Under the pieces are notes generated by a model, which saw only the letters and a program-made list of their open reading frames with translations, did not search any database and was not told where the DNA came from. From Halomonas salipaludis (GTDB lineage: Bacteria; Pseudomonadota; Gammaproteobacteria; Pseudomonadales; Halomonadaceae), in assembly GCF_002286975.1 (NCBI RefSeq), contig NZ_NSKB01000011.1, positions 62,001 to 126,000 of the forward strand: a stretch of DNA of 64,000 nt. Direction: 5' to 3'. Shown here piece by piece: positions 58,855-64,000 of the stretch (position 1 is its first letter; each line of letters starts with the position of its first letter). Both the position numbers and the translations under genes were made by a program.

Positions 58855-58906
58855 GTGTACGGGGCTATCACCCGCTATGGCTGCCCTTTCCAGAGCATTC
58901 CACTAG
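58855..58906 (-). ncRNA. 23S rRNA domain I-like segment in the rpsJ-rplC spacer
   Basis: Read on the minus strand, this 52-nt stretch contains CTAGTGGAATGCTCTGGAAAG and ends GGGTGATAGCCCCGTACAC. From memory, E. coli 23S rRNA has GTGGAAGCGTCTGGAAAGG followed by GGGTGACAGCCCCGTACAC in domain I, with the same spacing. The match ends 16 nt before the rplC start codon. A stem of CACTAG (58982-58987) with CTAGTG (58901-58906) can close the spacer around it. Ribosomal-protein autoregulation by rRNA mimicry would fit the place; a stray rRNA-derived insertion is the alternative. Confidence 0.6.
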
Positions 58907-58992
58907 CACGTTGTATGACGCCATCCCGGCGTGGCGGCTGCTGCTCGGCGATCTGTAAGCCGGGCGCTGGGCCGCAAGTGTCTAGTGAGGTC

Positions 58993-59304
58993 TTAGTCGA
59001 GTTTGATTTGCACGTCCACGCCAGCGGCGAGGTCGAGCTTCATCAGTGCGTCAACGGTCTTTTCGGTGGGTTCGACGATGTCGAGCACACGCTTGTGAGT
59101 GCGGATCTCATACTGGTCGCGCGCGTCCTTGTTGACGTGCGGCGAGATCAGGATGGTGTAGCGCTCACGGTTGGTCGGCAGCGGGATCGGACCGCGCACC
59201 TGAGCACCGGTACGCTTGGCGGTTTCTACGATCTCCGCGGCGGACTGGTCGATCAGGCGATGGTCGAACGCTTTCAACCGAATGCGAATCTTCTGGTTCT
59301 GCAT
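58993..59304 (-). CDS. rpsJ: 30S ribosomal protein S10 / NusJ
   Basis: The 103-residue protein serves the 30S head and, with NusB, transcription antitermination. [44 protein letters not shown]-type sequence is unmistakable. It heads the S10 operon; a consensus promoter lies at 59369-59397, and the leader to the ATG is about 60 nt, shorter than the E. coli L4-regulated leader. Confidence 0.98.
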   Translation of the reverse strand: MQNQKIRIRLKAFDHRLIDQSAAEIVETAKRTGAQVRGPIPLPTNRERYTILISPHVNKDARDQYEIRTHKRVLDIVEPTEKTVDALMKLDLAAGVDVQIKLD

Positions 59305-59368
59305 TAGCCCTAAACTCCAATGGATGTCGACGGCGCGAGCCGTCTACCCACGCATTCAAAGGATGCGC

Positions 59369-59397
59369 ATTATAGGCATGGTGTCAGCCGGAGTCAA
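59369..59397 (-). promoter_or_regulatory. Sigma70 promoter of the S10 operon
   Basis: On the minus strand, TTGACT (59397-59392) and TATAAT (59374-59369) are separated by 17 bp, close to a perfect consensus. Transcription would start near 59362, about 58 nt before the rpsJ ATG. Confidence 0.9.
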
Positions 59398-59422
59398 ACA
59401 CTCTGGCGAAAACATGCGCAGA

Positions 59423-59448
59423 AAGGGGGCCCCCGCAGGAGCCCCCTT
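59423..59448 (-). terminator. Terminator after tuf
   Basis: AAGGGGGC (59423-59430) pairs with GCCCCCTT (59441-59448) around a 10-nt loop. On the minus strand it follows the tuf stop by 23 nt and ends in UUUC, a moderate terminator separating the str and S10 operons. Confidence 0.75.
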
Positions 59449-59471
59449 CGATCATCGGGCGAGCCTAAGGC

Positions 59472-60665
<1,194 letters not shown>

Positions 60666-60694
60666 TGCTATAACCTCTTTACGTTAGCTAACGG

Positions 60695-62815
<2,121 letters not shown>

Positions 62816-62893
62816 GATGGAATTCCCCATTGGTTGCACGTGCTACCCGCCAGGGCAGCACGTCGTGTATGGAAGTCGGCGAGCGCGCCGTGC

Positions 62894-63373
<480 letters not shown>

Positions 63374-63474
63374 TCAGTAAAGGGTCCTTCAGGTAAACTC
63401 GAGACTCGCCACGCGGGCCGCTCGACCTTACTCTTATCTGACCGTTGCAATGCTGTATGTCATGTCGTCCCGAG

Positions 63475-63876
<402 letters not shown>

Positions 63877-63928
63877 TTAGCCTTTACTGTGGGTGCGGGC
63901 GTACCCACCCCACTATTAAAGGCTGCGC

Positions 63929-63958
63929 ATTCTACTGTCTTGCTGCAATGCCCGTCAA
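63929..63958 (-). promoter_or_regulatory. Sigma70 promoter of the str operon
   Basis: On the minus strand, TTGACG (63958-63953) and TAGAAT (63934-63929) are separated by 18 bp. The start point would be near 63922, giving a leader of about 73 nt before the rpsL ATG. Its -10 context resembles that of the S10 promoter (AATGCGCA follows both). Confidence 0.85.
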
Positions 63959-64000
63959 GCCTGGGCCCGACCAGTGCGGCGCCGCTGCCGGCGCCGCACT

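Overview
The window is chromosomal DNA of a GC-rich gammaproteobacterium, most likely a halomonad (Halomonas or a close relative). The grounds are the S10-spc-alpha and str ribosomal clusters in standard gammaproteobacterial order, the ssb / MFS / uvrA block next to rplQ as in pseudomonads, the FabA-FabB pair, and a heavy investment in betaine and carnitine metabolism typical of moderate halophiles. Genus is an inference. There is no sign of prophage, CRISPR, an intact insertion sequence, or a tRNA or rRNA gene.

Region 1 (1-6804) is a carnitine locus. A tight operon encodes a beta-keto acid cleavage enzyme, L-carnitine dehydrogenase, a betainyl-CoA-type thioesterase and an alpha/beta hydrolase. 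Around it lie an orphan betaine/carnitine binding protein (CaiX-like), a GlxA/CdhR-type regulator and a gamma-butyrobetaine hydroxylase. Together they can take gamma-butyrobetaine to carnitine, 3-dehydrocarnitine, betainyl-CoA and glycine betaine.

Region 2 (6859-8627) is a wrecked type I restriction locus: an HsdM N-terminus joined in frame to an HsdS C-terminus, followed by an intact AlbA_2/RecG-like gene.

Region 3 (8713-20176) is the most unusual part. A 10-gene operon (9832-19184) is bracketed by two further GlxA-type regulators. It joins a BBOX/TmpA-like Fe(II)/2-oxoglutarate hydroxylase and a PhnZ/TmpB-like HD-domain oxygenase to an AruI-like ThDP decarboxylase, a second orphan betaine-binding protein, a class II aldolase, an AruH-like aminotransferase and a complete polar amino acid ABC transporter. 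The divergent promoter region holds two direct repeats 21 bp apart and a perfect inverted repeat, probably operators. The substrate is unknown; a quaternary-ammonium amino acid or phosphonate is my working guess.

Region 4 (20211-26964) has a ClsC-type phospholipase D lipoprotein, a small membrane protein, an Lgt-like/TlpA fusion, RapA and a TIGR01777 epimerase. Region 5 (27332-34466) is a LitR-type light-response operon: MerR/LitR regulator, photolyase, NTF2-like protein, SDR, FAD oxidoreductase, DUF1365 protein and Cfa-type methyltransferase. Region 6 (34493-45122) has a PAS-GGDEF-EAL protein, fabA-fabB, an acyltransferase, an SDR-like protein, ssb, an MFS transporter and uvrA.

Region 7 (45441-63849, all on the minus strand) reads from right to left rpsL-rpsG-fusA-tuf, then rpsJ through rpmJ, then rpsM-rpsK-rpsD-rpoA-rplQ. 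Clear sigma70 promoters precede rpsL and rpsJ and a strong terminator follows rplQ. The rpsJ-rplC spacer carries a 52-nt segment that closely resembles part of domain I of 23S rRNA, a candidate regulatory mimic. Two other spacers (rpmJ-rpsM and uvrA-rplQ) carry palindromic, repeat-like elements.
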